Positions 18,006 to 25,419 of a DNA stretch of 64,000 bases are shown in pieces (the first letter of the stretch is position 1; each line of letters opens with the position of its first letter). Under the pieces are notes generated by a model, which was not told the origin of the DNA, ran no database searches, and saw nothing but the letters and a program-made list of their open reading frames with translations. Both the position numbers and the translations under genes were made by a program. Source of the stretch: Planococcus sp. ISL-109 (GTDB taxonomy: Bacteria; Bacillota; Bacilli; Bacillales_A; Planococcaceae). The stretch covers positions 52,800-116,799 of the forward strand of contig NZ_JAGGPW010000001.1 of assembly GCF_018613655.1 (NCBI RefSeq), written 5' to 3'.

Positions 18006-18125
18006 GCAGCCGCCGCTGAGGGTTGGGCTTTCGCAGTGAGCCAGAAACCCGCTGTCTCACTGCTGCGCCTCACCCATCGGCGCGGGACTGCTTATACATT
18101 TCATTGGGAAAAGAAAGTGAAATGC
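18006..18125. repeat. Family A palindromic repeat, copy 4
   Basis: Main hairpin 18033-18063: GCAGTGAG-c-CAG loop CTG-t-CTCACTGC. Second hairpin 18097-18124: CATTTC paired with GAAATG. Both stems differ from copies 1-3 by paired changes. Confidence 0.8.
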
Positions 18126-18276
18126 GACATGTTCTATTCACTTCTTAAGCTTGGGTATAAGCTGGCTGCTTGAGTGGAGGATGCAATTTTGTTCTCCCAT
18201 CAGATTTCGATGAAATACATTGTGTCCACATATCAAAATTCGAGAAGATGATGAATTGGACTACCAATCTAAAACT

Positions 18277-18457
18277 AGAGATGTAGCGGAAAGCCGCGAC
18301 TAATGAATAAGCGAAAGGTACTTGAGCTTGTTCATTTGCGACGCATCTGCTTGCAGATGTGAGAGCAGTGGAGATTCTTAAAATGACTATTGAGCGAGTT
18401 GGAAGCGGCTGAGGCCGGCCCCCTCGGAAAGCGTCGGCTTGCAGCGTAATCTCCACC
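18277..18457. repeat. Family B repeat, copy 1
   Basis: Starts GAGATGTAGCGGAAAG and ends GCAGCGTAATCTCCACC, the imperfect inverted ends of family B (GAGAT-G-GCG...CGC-ATCTC). The middle holds an inserted module with a GCAGAT/ATCTGC stem. Confidence 0.65.
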
Positions 18458-18471
18458 ACACAAATACTATA

Positions 18472-18680
18472 AAACTAAAGATGAAGCGGAAGCTGCTGAC
18501 GCCTGTGGGTATAGCGGGTTTGAGAGACCCCGCAGGGAATGAATGAGCGAAGCTTCGCTAAGCGCATTCATTTGCGACGCATCTGCTTTGCAGATGTGGG
18601 AGCACACGGGTTTCGAAGCGAACGAGGAGGCTCGATTCCCGCCCCACGGCAAGCATCCACCTGAAGCGCAATCTCCACCA
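18472..18680. repeat. Family B repeat, copy 2 (mosaic)
   Basis: Family B ends (AAAGATGAAGCGGAAGC at left, TGAAGCGCAATCTCCACC at right) enclose a piece shared with family C (GAGACCCCGCAGGGAATGA) and an AATGAAT/ATTCATT stem. Short open frames across it are by-products of high GC content. Confidence 0.65.
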
Positions 18681-18741
18681 CAACCATATACACAAACCAC
18701 TTTTCTCTACCCGCTCTTGAACCCAAGACCTCATTTGACAC

Positions 18742-18772
18742 AAAAAAAATAACCACCCTCAAAGGGCAGCCA
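18742..18772 (-). terminator. Terminator after small HTH-like gene 1
   Basis: CCACCCTCAAAGGGCAGCC region forms a short CCCT/AGGG stem; the minus-strand RNA then runs into eight U's (plus-strand A's at 18742-18749). Confidence 0.6.
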
Positions 18773-18787
18773 TCAATTCACCGGAAT

Positions 18788-18997
18788 TCAGCACTTTTTT
18801 TTAATAAGGTCGAACTTCTCAACCTGAAACCCGAACTGCTGCACAAAGTGGACAAACGCCCGACGCGTAATCCCCAACTTCTTCGCACCCACAGCCGGCC
18901 CCAGATCCTGCTCAATATAATAATCATACATGATGCTCTCGATTGATTGCTTATGCTCTTTCTCTAACTGCTTCTTCACCAGCTCGTAGTCTGTCAT
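18788..18997 (-). CDS. Small HTH-like protein, paralogue 1
   Basis: 69 residues from ATG 18997, chosen because GGGAGGAG lies 9 bp upstream and because the start MTDYELVKKQLEKEH then aligns with MDYTDYQRRLEQEH of the gene at 19254; a longer frame reaches 19057. The segment YYIEQDLGPAVGAKKLGITR followed by RAFVHFVQQFG looks like a helix-turn-helix (acidic helix, turn at Gly-Pro, recognition helix). No named family comes to mind. Cytoplasmic, no membrane segment. Ends with a terminator at 18742-18772. Single-gene unit. DNA binding is inference. Confidence 0.6.
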   Translation of the reverse strand: MTDYELVKKQLEKEHKQSIESIMYDYYIEQDLGPAVGAKKLGITRRAFVHFVQQFGFQVEKFDLIKKKC

Positions 18998-19214
18998 GCC
19001 CGGACACTCCTCCCGCAAATTCAATCTATACCGTTTCGTTTTCATAAGATATCCCAATTATATCCCTCTTGTGTCCTTTTGACTAGACCTTTTTGAATAT
19101 TTTTACCTAGTTTATTCTTGTATATTACAAAATACACAGCTGACAGGTCTATTTATTCCTACTGATTAGGTTTTTTACTTTGAAAATTGCTCTTTTCATT
19201 AAAAAATTTGCCGT

Positions 19215-19246
19215 AAAAAAACCACCAATCAACTGACTGGTGGTTT
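19215..19246 (-). terminator. Terminator after small HTH-like gene 2
   Basis: AAAACCACCAATC pairs with GACTGGTGGTTTT (loop AACT, one T-C shift), with six A's before it on the plus strand giving the minus-strand U-tract. Confidence 0.9.
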
Positions 19247-19253
19247 TGTAAGC

Positions 19254-19448
19254 TTATAGGAGCTCTAGTTTATCGGTTTTCAAATTGCACTCCTGGACAA
19301 AGTGTATAAAGACTTGCCTGGGGATTCCGAGTGCTTGAGCCCCCGTGGCAGGACCGAGATCTTTGTCGATGTAAACCGTCCGGATGATTTGTTCAATCGG
19401 CGCTCCGTGTTCTTGCTCTAAGCGGCGTTGGTAGTCAGTATAATCCAT
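19254..19448 (-). CDS. Small HTH-like protein, paralogue 2
   Basis: 64 residues, start ATG with AGGTGGAG 7 bp upstream. Shares with the neighbour at 18788 the pattern (Y)-x3-LE-x-EH-x4-I-x2-I-x3-YI-x-DLGPA-x-GA-x2-LGI-R-x2-F-x-HFVQ, about half identical over 60 residues. The two are tandem, each with its own terminator, consistent with an old gene duplication. Likely a small DNA-binding or adaptor protein; function not known. Confidence 0.65.
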   Translation of the reverse strand: MDYTDYQRRLEQEHGAPIEQIIRTVYIDKDLGPATGAQALGIPRQVFIHFVQECNLKTDKLELL

Positions 19449-19636
19449 CCTGCTCCACCTGCTTTCTGCTTATTATGGGAATGACTGGGTTTCTCCCTGT
19501 TTTTTATTATCTTCAGTATACAGGAAAGTCGTTTCAATATCTAGACCATAAGATATAAGTAATTTGCAATAATACCTTTTTTTCACGGTTTTACCTTAGA
19601 TTTAAGAAGATTTAGGCGTATTTTCAAGTAATTCAG

Positions 19637-20776
19637 TTAGTTGGCGGCAAGCTTGCCTTCTGCCAACTGCAAAAAGTCTCCCATCACCGCATCGATCTCA
19701 AACCTCCGGGCTTTCTGCTTGCAGCGTTCTGCCACTTTCCGGTAAACATTTTCAGAAACGAGCAAGTTTTTCACCAGTTCGCCGATTTCATAGGTCTCTG
19801 GCGCTTCCCAGAACGATTCACCAATTTCATACGGCGGCAAATTATGAAAATAGCCTTCCGACAAAGCGTCCGCATCGTTGGTCCGGGACGTGATGCCCGG
19901 AATGCCGCTGCCGCACGCTTGGATCATGACGGCGCCGGACCCGATAAAACAGAAGCTATCCTCCAACACGCATTTCACCATGCCGTTTCTAGGCATCGGA
20001 TGGAGGAAAATATGGTCTCTGGCATCGGATTCGGCGATGCTTTTTTGCAAACGCGCTTCATCCGGCCCTTCCCCGAAAATATGATAGTTGAATTCAGGGT
20101 CGATCTGGATCAGCTCTTCCATCAGCTCGATCACTTGTGCGTAATGCGTCGAGAACTGCTGGATAGCACCGACCGAAACGATGCGCCGGGAATGCGGACT
20201 GCCAAGTTGCTGATCTTCGGCGCCTTGTTCGACCGGCAGCGGCATGAACTGCTCCGGCATTTCCGCAGCTAACGCGCGGGCCGAATAACGCCGCACCGTC
20301 GGATTCATAAACACCAGCTTCTGATGGAAGTTCTTGTCGAACGCACGGATCGCGCGTATCACTTTGCGGTTGCGCTCGAGTTTGTACGTCTCCGGCTGAT
20401 ACACACCCGACAAGCGCACATGCGCAGGGATGGCGTAAGACAACAACAGCCCCGATGGACTGAAAGAATAGACGAGATCGTATTTCTCCGCGCGCACGAG
20501 CCGTTTCAACACCGATAAATCGATCGGCGGCTCTTTGCCGTTGTCGCGGACGATGATTTCCAGGCCGTCGATTTGCTGCAAATGGCGTAACAACGGTCCC
20601 CCGCTGCTGTATAAGTACACACTGACGCTATAGCCGTTGCTCGAGAGCCAGCGCGCCATGCGCACGATCAGCGCTTCAATGCCGCCTGCTTTCATATGCT
20701 TATGGACGAGGGCGATCTTGCGTATGTGCCCCGGCTGTTGGTTTTCAGGTCGGTTAATCGTCTCAAATGGAATCAT
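19637..20776 (-). CDS. GT4-type glycosyltransferase, second locus
   Basis: 379 residues from ATG 20776, preferred over the longer frame (20854) because GAGGTG lies 7 bp upstream and the frame then no longer overlaps the dehydratase gene. N-terminal KIALVHKHMKAGGIEALIVR is the acceptor-side Gly-rich loop of GT-B enzymes, and IFGEGPDEARLQKSIAESDA plus the SGIPGITSRTNDADALSEGY region correspond to the donor domain. Possibly adds a sugar to the exopolysaccharide or to another surface glycan. Same strand and 35 bp after the dehydratase-like gene: a two-gene unit. Confidence 0.8.
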   Translation of the reverse strand: MIPFETINRPENQQPGHIRKIALVHKHMKAGGIEALIVRMARWLSSNGYSVSVYLYSSGGPLLRHLQQIDGLEIIVRDNGKEPPIDLSVLKRLVRAEKYDLVYSFSPSGLLLSYAIPAHVRLSGVYQPETYKLERNRKVIRAIRAFDKNFHQKLVFMNPTVRRYSARALAAEMPEQFMPLPVEQGAEDQQLGSPHSRRIVSVGAIQQFSTHYAQVIELMEELIQIDPEFNYHIFGEGPDEARLQKSIAESDARDHIFLHPMPRNGMVKCVLEDSFCFIGSGAVMIQACGSGIPGITSRTNDADALSEGYFHNLPPYEIGESFWEAPETYEIGELVKNLLVSENVYRKVAERCKQKARRFEIDAVMGDFLQLAEGKLAAN

Positions 20777-20810
20777 AGAACACCTCGTGGGACTTGTCAT
20801 TTGGGTTACG

Positions 20811-21833
20811 CTACACGACTTCCCATAGCTGATTTTTGGAAAGCGTCCAAGCAATCGTCTGGGTCAGTCCTTTGTCGAAATGTGTTTCTGCTCGATAGTC
20901 CAGTTCACGTTTCAGTTTTTCACAAGACACCGCAAACCGGTGCGGCGCTCTAGCCCCGCATGCCGGTTCGACAAAGCGGATTTGTTGTTTATAGCTGTCA
21001 TTTCCCGGGAAATGGTGGTCAAGCACCGTGCAGATCGATTCGACAATGTCGAGCGTTTGGAGTGGCTGATCGCCTCCCGCAAGATACGTCTCGCCTATAT
21101 CACCTAAATGAAATACCGTATCCGCCGCGTGCCAGAAATCCTCTATATAGAGCCAGTCGTGGACGTCCTGCCCGGTTCCGAAAACCGGAATCACCCCGCC
21201 GGATAGGGCTTTTTGCAAAATGATCGGAATCAGCTTGTCCGCTTGTTGGTGCGGCCCGAAAACATTCGATGCTTGCAGTACGAATGTATCCATGCCGTAG
21301 CTTTCATGGAAACTCTTCACCATCAAATCAGAGCTCGCTTTGCTCGCGGCATAAGGGCTGATCGGCCCGACCTTTGTTTCTTCGTCCGCGAATCCTTCGT
21401 CTCTTGGCCCGTACACTTGGTCTGTGGAAATATGCAAAAAGCGCGAACCCGCGTATTGCGGTTTTGTTTCGAACGGCCCGTCCATCCACTGCTTGCGTGC
21501 AGCATCCAATACATGAAACGTGCCGAGCACATTGGTCTCCGCAAAAACCCCCGGATTTCTCACCGATTCCCCGACATGCGTTTCCGCTGCAAAATGCACA
21601 ACATCCGTAATGGCGTATTGCTCAAAAAGATCATCGACCACATCGCCGTTGCGGATATCGACCGGATGAAACACATAGCGATCACACGCATATAGCGGCC
21701 GAATCAATTCCGGCACATTTTCAGCTTGCTGGTCGATCGACACGACCTGGTACGCTGGATACTTGTCCAACAATTCATGGATAAAACGTGAACCCAAAAA
21801 GCCATGGCCTCCCGTTACTAATATGGTTCTCAT
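20811..21833 (-). CDS. dTDP-glucose 4,6-dehydratase-like SDR (RfbB type)
   Basis: 340 residues from ATG 21833 (AGAGGAG upstream); the frame extends to another ATG at 21884 that also has AAGGAG. The Rossmann motif TGGHGFLGSRFIHELL at the very start favours 21833. ISTDQVYGP and YAASKASSDL hold the catalytic Thr-Asp and Tyr-Lys of the 4,6-dehydratase group, and VHFAAETHVGESVRNP is family-typical. No rmlA, rmlC or rmlD lies beside it, so the nucleotide-sugar substrate is open. Operon with the glycosyltransferase at 19637. Confidence 0.85.
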   Translation of the reverse strand: MRTILVTGGHGFLGSRFIHELLDKYPAYQVVSIDQQAENVPELIRPLYACDRYVFHPVDIRNGDVVDDLFEQYAITDVVHFAAETHVGESVRNPGVFAETNVLGTFHVLDAARKQWMDGPFETKPQYAGSRFLHISTDQVYGPRDEGFADEETKVGPISPYAASKASSDLMVKSFHESYGMDTFVLQASNVFGPHQQADKLIPIILQKALSGGVIPVFGTGQDVHDWLYIEDFWHAADTVFHLGDIGETYLAGGDQPLQTLDIVESICTVLDHHFPGNDSYKQQIRFVEPACGARAPHRFAVSCEKLKRELDYRAETHFDKGLTQTIAWTLSKNQLWEVV

Positions 21834-21914
21834 GTCCGAACGCTCCTCTTTGCCCGTCGTCTCGAACCCTGTAACAGTTCTCATGATGCCCCCACTCCTT
21901 CTGCCGTTTTCTCT

Positions 21915-21949
21915 AGTGTATCGGCAAGAAGTTAAAACTAAGTTAAAAC
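21915..21949 (-). promoter_or_regulatory. Candidate promoter with 11-bp-spaced direct repeat
   Basis: Plus-strand GTTAAAAC occurs at 21931 and 21942, spacing 11 bp; on the minus strand this reads as two TTTTAAC boxes ending 10 bp upstream of a TACACT -10-like hexamer. Direct repeats with one-helical-turn spacing at the -35 are typical targets of OmpR/PhoP-type regulators. Confidence 0.4.
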
Positions 21950-22207
21950 TTGTATTTCAAATAGTGGTTTCAGTATACAGAAATACTGGGTAATAAGAAA
22001 TACTTTTTCTTAAATAAAAGTGACTTTAGTTTTAATTATTGTAAGATATTATCCATATATGTAGTGGTTATGATTAATTCGCCTGATAAATTCCCGGTTT
22101 CCCTCCTCGGAATGTTATTGCAATTTTGTTTGTAGCGGAAAGTAGATGGAAAGGGCCAGGTGGCGAAAGAGTTTCTTCTATAGAAGAGAGTTGAAAATGG
22201 ATATGGT
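21950..22207. other. AT-rich intergenic stretch, nothing recognised
   Basis: Between the divergent dehydratase-like gene and the small membrane protein gene. Apart from the direct repeat at 21931-21949 no clear element is seen. Confidence 0.4.
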
Positions 22208-22510
22208 ATGGTCAATGATATGAAAGGAGCCGCGAGCCATATCGATATTCCAATGGTCATGTACATAATGCTGTTGGTCATGCCGCTCATTATGGGCGCA
22301 TTGACCGCCATCATTTTCATCAACCTGTTCCGCAAGAATAAGCGCACGGCCATCTTCTTCGGCGTGGCCGCTTTTTTTAGTGTCGTCTATCAGCTTTACA
22401 TCCTACTTGGCCTTTCCCTGTCACTCGGCGCGACGGCGCTCGTCGTTTACCTGTTCTTCACAATCGCAGCGTATCGGAAGTTGAAAGCTGATCCGGCTGC
22501 AGAGATTTAG
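22208..22510 (+). CDS. Small three-helix membrane protein, unknown function
   Basis: Up to 100 residues. Three hydrophobic segments: MVMYIMLLVMPLIMGALTAI, RTAIFFGVAAFFSVVYQLYI and LGATALVVYLFFTIAAYRKL, split by a basic turn RKNKR. Membrane-protein composition along the whole frame argues for a real gene, but the start is unclear: an AAAGGAG lies inside the frame at about 22223 and no start codon follows it at proper distance. No family recognised. Confidence 0.5.
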   Translation: MVNDMKGAASHIDIPMVMYIMLLVMPLIMGALTAIIFINLFRKNKRTAIFFGVAAFFSVVYQLYILLGLSLSLGATALVVYLFFTIAAYRKLKADPAAEI

Positions 22511-22581
22511 GTTGGGTTAACTTGATTTATTCTTGGTATGATAAATTGATAGTTGGTTGTTTAGATCATCGCTCAGTTAAA

Positions 22582-22701
22582 CGCAGCCCCGCTTTGGGTT
22601 GGCCTCCCGCAGTGAGCCAAGAAAACCACTTGTCTCACTGCTCCGGCTCACCCGTAAGCGCGTGGCTGCTGTGATATTTCACTGCTTCAAGCGAGTGAAA
22701 A
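22582..22701. repeat. Family A palindromic repeat, copy 5
   Basis: Main hairpin 22609-22641: GCAGTGAG-c-CAAG loop CTTG-t-CTCACTGC. Second hairpin 22677-22700: TTTCACT paired with AGTGAAA. It lies just upstream of the small cationic protein gene. Confidence 0.8.
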
Positions 22702-22773
22702 GGTATCCGCTTGTGTACCCGCGAAAATTCTTCATCGACAGAAGTGCGTTTTAATAAGAGAGGAGACATCATT

Positions 22774-22929
22774 ATGCAAAGCATCAACAAATTCCGCAGC
22801 ATGTTATACGCCATCGCAAAAATCCTAGGCGATGTGCAAGCTGTCCGTAAAGGAAAAATCGGCAAACGCATATTGCGTCGAGGCGCAGGCAGGATTACCG
22901 GCAGAGGCCTAGGCAAACTATTCAAGTAG
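22774..22929 (+). CDS. Small conserved-looking cationic protein (51 aa)
   Basis: Start ATG 22774 has AGAGGAG 9 bp upstream; the longer frame from 22711 has no such site. The product begins MQSINKFRSMLYAIAKILGD and ends with a Lys/Arg/Gly-rich tail (GKRILRRGAGRITGRGLGKL). About 14 positive residues out of 51. Small proteins of this kind occur widely in Bacillales, but I know of no assigned function. The tail could bind nucleic acid or membrane. A plus-strand terminator is at 23070-23096. Confidence 0.65.
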   Translation: MQSINKFRSMLYAIAKILGDVQAVRKGKIGKRILRRGAGRITGRGLGKLFK

Positions 22930-23069
22930 GCTCTGGACACCTCGAAACTCTGCTCTCCCCCCCCTTTAATAATGAAAACTCGCTATTATTGAACGACAGG
23001 CTGAAGAAAAATCGGCGAAACAGAAGGCCGATCAGATGACTGGGCTTGTGAACGATAGGACGAACTCAC

Positions 23070-23096
23070 GTCGGGGCTGCCGCCTCGGCTTTTTTC
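23070..23096 (+). terminator. Terminator, plus strand
   Basis: GTCGGGGC pairs with GCCTCGGC (one G-U) around loop TGCC, followed by six T's. Likely ends the 51-residue protein's transcript. Confidence 0.8.
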
Positions 23097-23203
23097 GTCT
23101 ATCTTTATGAAAAAGCAGAGCTAGAAAGTTGATTGGTGAACAGTTTTTTCAGATTTAGATTTCGAACGTGTGATAATCACAGGTCATATAAGTTTCTCAT
23201 TTC

Positions 23204-23234
23204 AAAAAAAAGAGCAGCCACGAGGGCCGCTCTA
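23204..23234 (-). terminator. Terminator of Ltp-repeat gene
   Basis: AGAGC-a-GCC pairs with GGC-c-GCTCT, with seven A's on the plus strand giving the minus-strand U-tract. Confidence 0.85.
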
Positions 23235-23278
23235 ATCATGTTTCGTTGATTCACATCTCTGTTGTAGTCCACTTCGGA

Positions 23279-24307
23279 TTAAAGGCCAACCATGTCCACG
23301 GCATATACTGCTTGCGCATTACTGAAGCCCTCAAATACTAACTGTTCGATCAGCCCGGATCTTGAGAACGCAGAATAGTCCATATAGGCCTGTGCCTTCT
23401 TGACAGCCTGCTCTTTCCAATCCACAGTAATATTTTCTACAGCATACGCCGCATCCGCATTACTGTAGCCTTCAAATACTAGCTGTTCGATCAGTCCCGA
23501 TTTTGAGAATGCGGAAAAGTCCAGGTAGGCTTGTGCCTTTTTGACAGCCTGCGCTCTCCAATCCACATCAATATTTTCTACAGCATACGACGCATCCGCA
23601 TTGCTATAGCCTTCAAATTCTAGTTGCTCCACCAAACCACTCTTCGAGAAGGCGGTGTAGCTGATATAATTTTTCGCCTGTTTCACAGCTTGTTGCTGGG
23701 ATACTGTTCCTGCTTCAGCGGCAGCTTTTTTTGCGGCTTCTTCAGCTTCACGCGCTGCCTTTTCTTCAGCCTCACGTGCGGCCGCTTCTTCTGCTTCACG
23801 GGCAGCTTTTTCTTCGGCTTCACGGGCTGCTTTTTCCTCGGCCTCACGAGCTGCCGCTTCTTCGGCCTCACGTTCTGCTTTTTCCTCAGCTTCACGGGCT
23901 GCTGCTTCTTCGGCCTCAAGGGCTGCTGCTTCCTCTGCTTCACGAGCTTCTTCTTCTTCTGCTTCACGTTCTGCTGCTTCTTCGGCTTCACGTTCTGCTG
24001 CCTGTTCTTCGGCTTCACGAGCAGCTATCTCTTCTGCTTCACGCTCGGCATCTTCATCGACTACTTCCTCTTCCGGTTGCTCTTCTGCTTCCACTTCCTC
24101 GACGGCTGCAACATCCTCTTCGACCGCATCTGAAGCTATCCCAAACAAAACAAAGAAAACAAAAAGTGCCGGGACAAAATACATGGCGACTTTCTTCCTG
24201 TTGCGCTTGGATTCAGGAAGCCATTTTAATACAAGACCAGGCTTAATTAATCCTACGATCAACGCTAACAAAGATAGAAAAAACAACCAAAAGAATAAAT
24301 TACCCAT
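23279..24307 (-). CDS. Ltp-repeat membrane protein with long EAR-rich helix
   Basis: 342 residues from ATG 24307 (AGGAGG 7 bp upstream). Two N-terminal membrane segments (NLFFWLFFLSLLALIVGLI and VAMYFVPALFVFFVLFGIA), then about 130 residues of near-repeats such as EAAAREAEEKAEREAEE, predicted as a single long charged helix, then three Ltp repeats of about 46 residues (A-x2-YxxxxAFSKSGLIEQLxFEGYSNADAxYAVENI-x-DW), the helix-turn-helix-like fold of phage TP-J34 Ltp. Ltp of that phage blocks superinfection by inhibiting DNA injection; host copies are common in Bacillota with unknown roles. Here the repeats would stand away from the membrane on a rod. Confidence 0.85.
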   Translation of the reverse strand: MGNLFFWLFFLSLLALIVGLIKPGLVLKWLPESKRNRKKVAMYFVPALFVFFVLFGIASDAVEEDVAAVEEVEAEEQPEEEVVDEDAEREAEEIAAREAEEQAAEREAEEAAEREAEEEEAREAEEAAALEAEEAAAREAEEKAEREAEEAAAREAEEKAAREAEEKAAREAEEAAAREAEEKAAREAEEAAKKAAAEAGTVSQQQAVKQAKNYISYTAFSKSGLVEQLEFEGYSNADASYAVENIDVDWRAQAVKKAQAYLDFSAFSKSGLIEQLVFEGYSNADAAYAVENITVDWKEQAVKKAQAYMDYSAFSRSGLIEQLVFEGFSNAQAVYAVDMVGL

Positions 24308-24310
24308 CAC

Positions 24311-24800
24311 ATTTCCTCCTTTTCAGAATGGTTTCCATGACATGAATGGCAATACAAGCGACTATTTGAACCTATAATAGTAAACCAACACACAAATTTA
24401 TAATACTTTTTCATTGAGTAATATGTCTTATTCACATTTTAATAGTTATCTGACAATAACACAATCTAAAATCCTATTTTTATTATTTTATAGAGCTGTA
24501 GACGCGAGTTAGAAAAGTATGTTTATGAATTTTCAATTAGGTGGTTATTTGCTTAAATGTCAGTGCTTCTAAACTTTTAACAGGTATGAATCGTAGCCCC
24601 GCTTTGGGCCCCGCTGTCTCACTGCTAGGCTTCACCCGCGAGCGCGGATCTGCTTTTTTATTTCGTTGGAGGTAGTGAACGGTGTATTCATCTAGTTTCT
24701 ATAATGGAGAGTAGCTGTCATTAAATGAAGATATTTAGAAATGATTGTTCACTTTCTACACTTTTATTTATTAATGCGATGCTATTCATTTCCGCTATAA
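24311..24800. other. Intergenic, AT-rich, with truncated family A copy
   Basis: Upstream region of the Ltp-repeat gene. Only the repeat at 24592-24683 is recognised; the short frame at 24725-24937 runs into a family B repeat and is not believed. Confidence 0.4.
24592..24683. repeat. Family A palindromic repeat, copy 6 (left arm of main hairpin deleted)
   Basis: GTAGCCCCGCTTTGGG is followed directly by CCCCGCTGTCTCACTGC, so about 28 bp including the left stem are missing. Right arm and the second stem region (TTTCGTTGG...) remain. Confidence 0.7.
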
Positions 24801-24930
24801 AATTAGAGATGGAGCGGAAGGGGGTGACGCCTGGGGGACTGCGCGTGACAGTCGAGACCTATGTGGCGAAGCCACAAGGTCTCGGCGTCCGCCCCCCGGC
24901 AAGCATCCCCCTGCAGCGCAATCTTCACAC
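24801..24930. repeat. Family B repeat, copy 3
   Basis: Runs from GAGATGGAGCGGAAGGGGG to CCCCCTGCAGCGCAATCTTC, imperfectly self-complementary end to end, with an inner perfect stem CCTATGTGGC-gaa-GCCACAAGG region. Confidence 0.75.
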
Positions 24931-24950
24931 TACTTAATTTCCACACACAT

Positions 24951-24979
24951 AAAAAAGCCCCGCACATGGCGGAGCTTTA
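24951..24979 (-). terminator. Terminator of small lipoprotein gene
   Basis: AAAGC-c-CCGC pairs with GCGG-a-GCTTT; six A's precede it on the plus strand. Confidence 0.8.
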
Positions 24980-25008
24980 CGATCTTCATTATCTACTATA
25001 TAAAAGAG

Positions 25009-25419
25009 CTATTCCAAAATTCTCTTTAAATCATTCGTCTGTTTCGTTGTCAGCCTGAAAAACTCCTGATGCTCTTCTAATGACATAACGCCCCGTTCAT
25101 TGGACAGAATCGCACTGCCGCTTTCACTGTACCAGACATAGCGGTGAACATCCGCCTCCTCACCATCCGGGTGATCCAGCGTAAAAAACGCTTGCGGTTC
25201 GACCGTCAAGCTATCGAGCGTCTCCATTTCCTTTTCGTTATGCAAAATCACCCGCAGCCGTTTGATCGAAGAGACATCCGTCACATCCTTCTCGAAATGA
25301 ATCCCCTCCGTCAAACCATCCGCAAACGGAACACCTACCCGTAACACTTCATTGGTCGAACAAGCCGAGAGCACCGCAGCCATAACTGCAACAAACACAA
25401 GCCAAACCGATTTCTTGAT
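25009..25419 (-). CDS. Small lipoprotein, unknown function, possible AUC start
   Basis: A lipobox LSAC (in VFVAVMAAVLSACSTNE) marks a lipoprotein of about 110 mature residues. The first standard start codon in frame is a GTG at 25398, but that lacks a ribosome binding site and gives a signal peptide without the usual basic N-terminus. An AGGAGGGG sits 5 bp upstream of an ATC codon (25417-25419) that would give (M)KKSVWLVFVAVMAAV, a textbook lipoprotein signal. So either translation starts at AUC, or an ATG/ATT has recently mutated. The mature part (FFTLDHPDGEEADVHRYVWY) matches no family I know. Confidence 0.6.
   Translation of the reverse strand: MKKSVWLVFVAVMAAVLSACSTNEVLRVGVPFADGLTEGIHFEKDVTDVSSIKRLRVILHNEKEMETLDSLTVEPQAFFTLDHPDGEEADVHRYVWYSESGSAILSNERGVMSLEEHQEFFRLTTKQTNDLKRILE

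Larger units (their letters stand above)
22930..23278. other. Intergenic stretch with two terminators
   Basis: Contains the plus-strand terminator 23070-23096 and the minus-strand terminator 23204-23234 of the convergent Ltp-repeat gene. No other gene seen. Confidence 0.5.

Noticed and set aside
18145..18762. Several overlapping open frames of 60-104 codons
   Set aside because: They lie in family B repeats; no ribosome binding sites, and the peptides are by-products of the palindromic GC-rich sequence.
23624..24246. Long plus-strand frames rich in Phe, Leu and Cys
   Set aside because: Antisense shadows of the EAR-rich helix of the Ltp-repeat gene.
24725..24937. Plus-strand frame of 70 codons
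   Set aside because: No ribosome binding site and its second half is a family B repeat.
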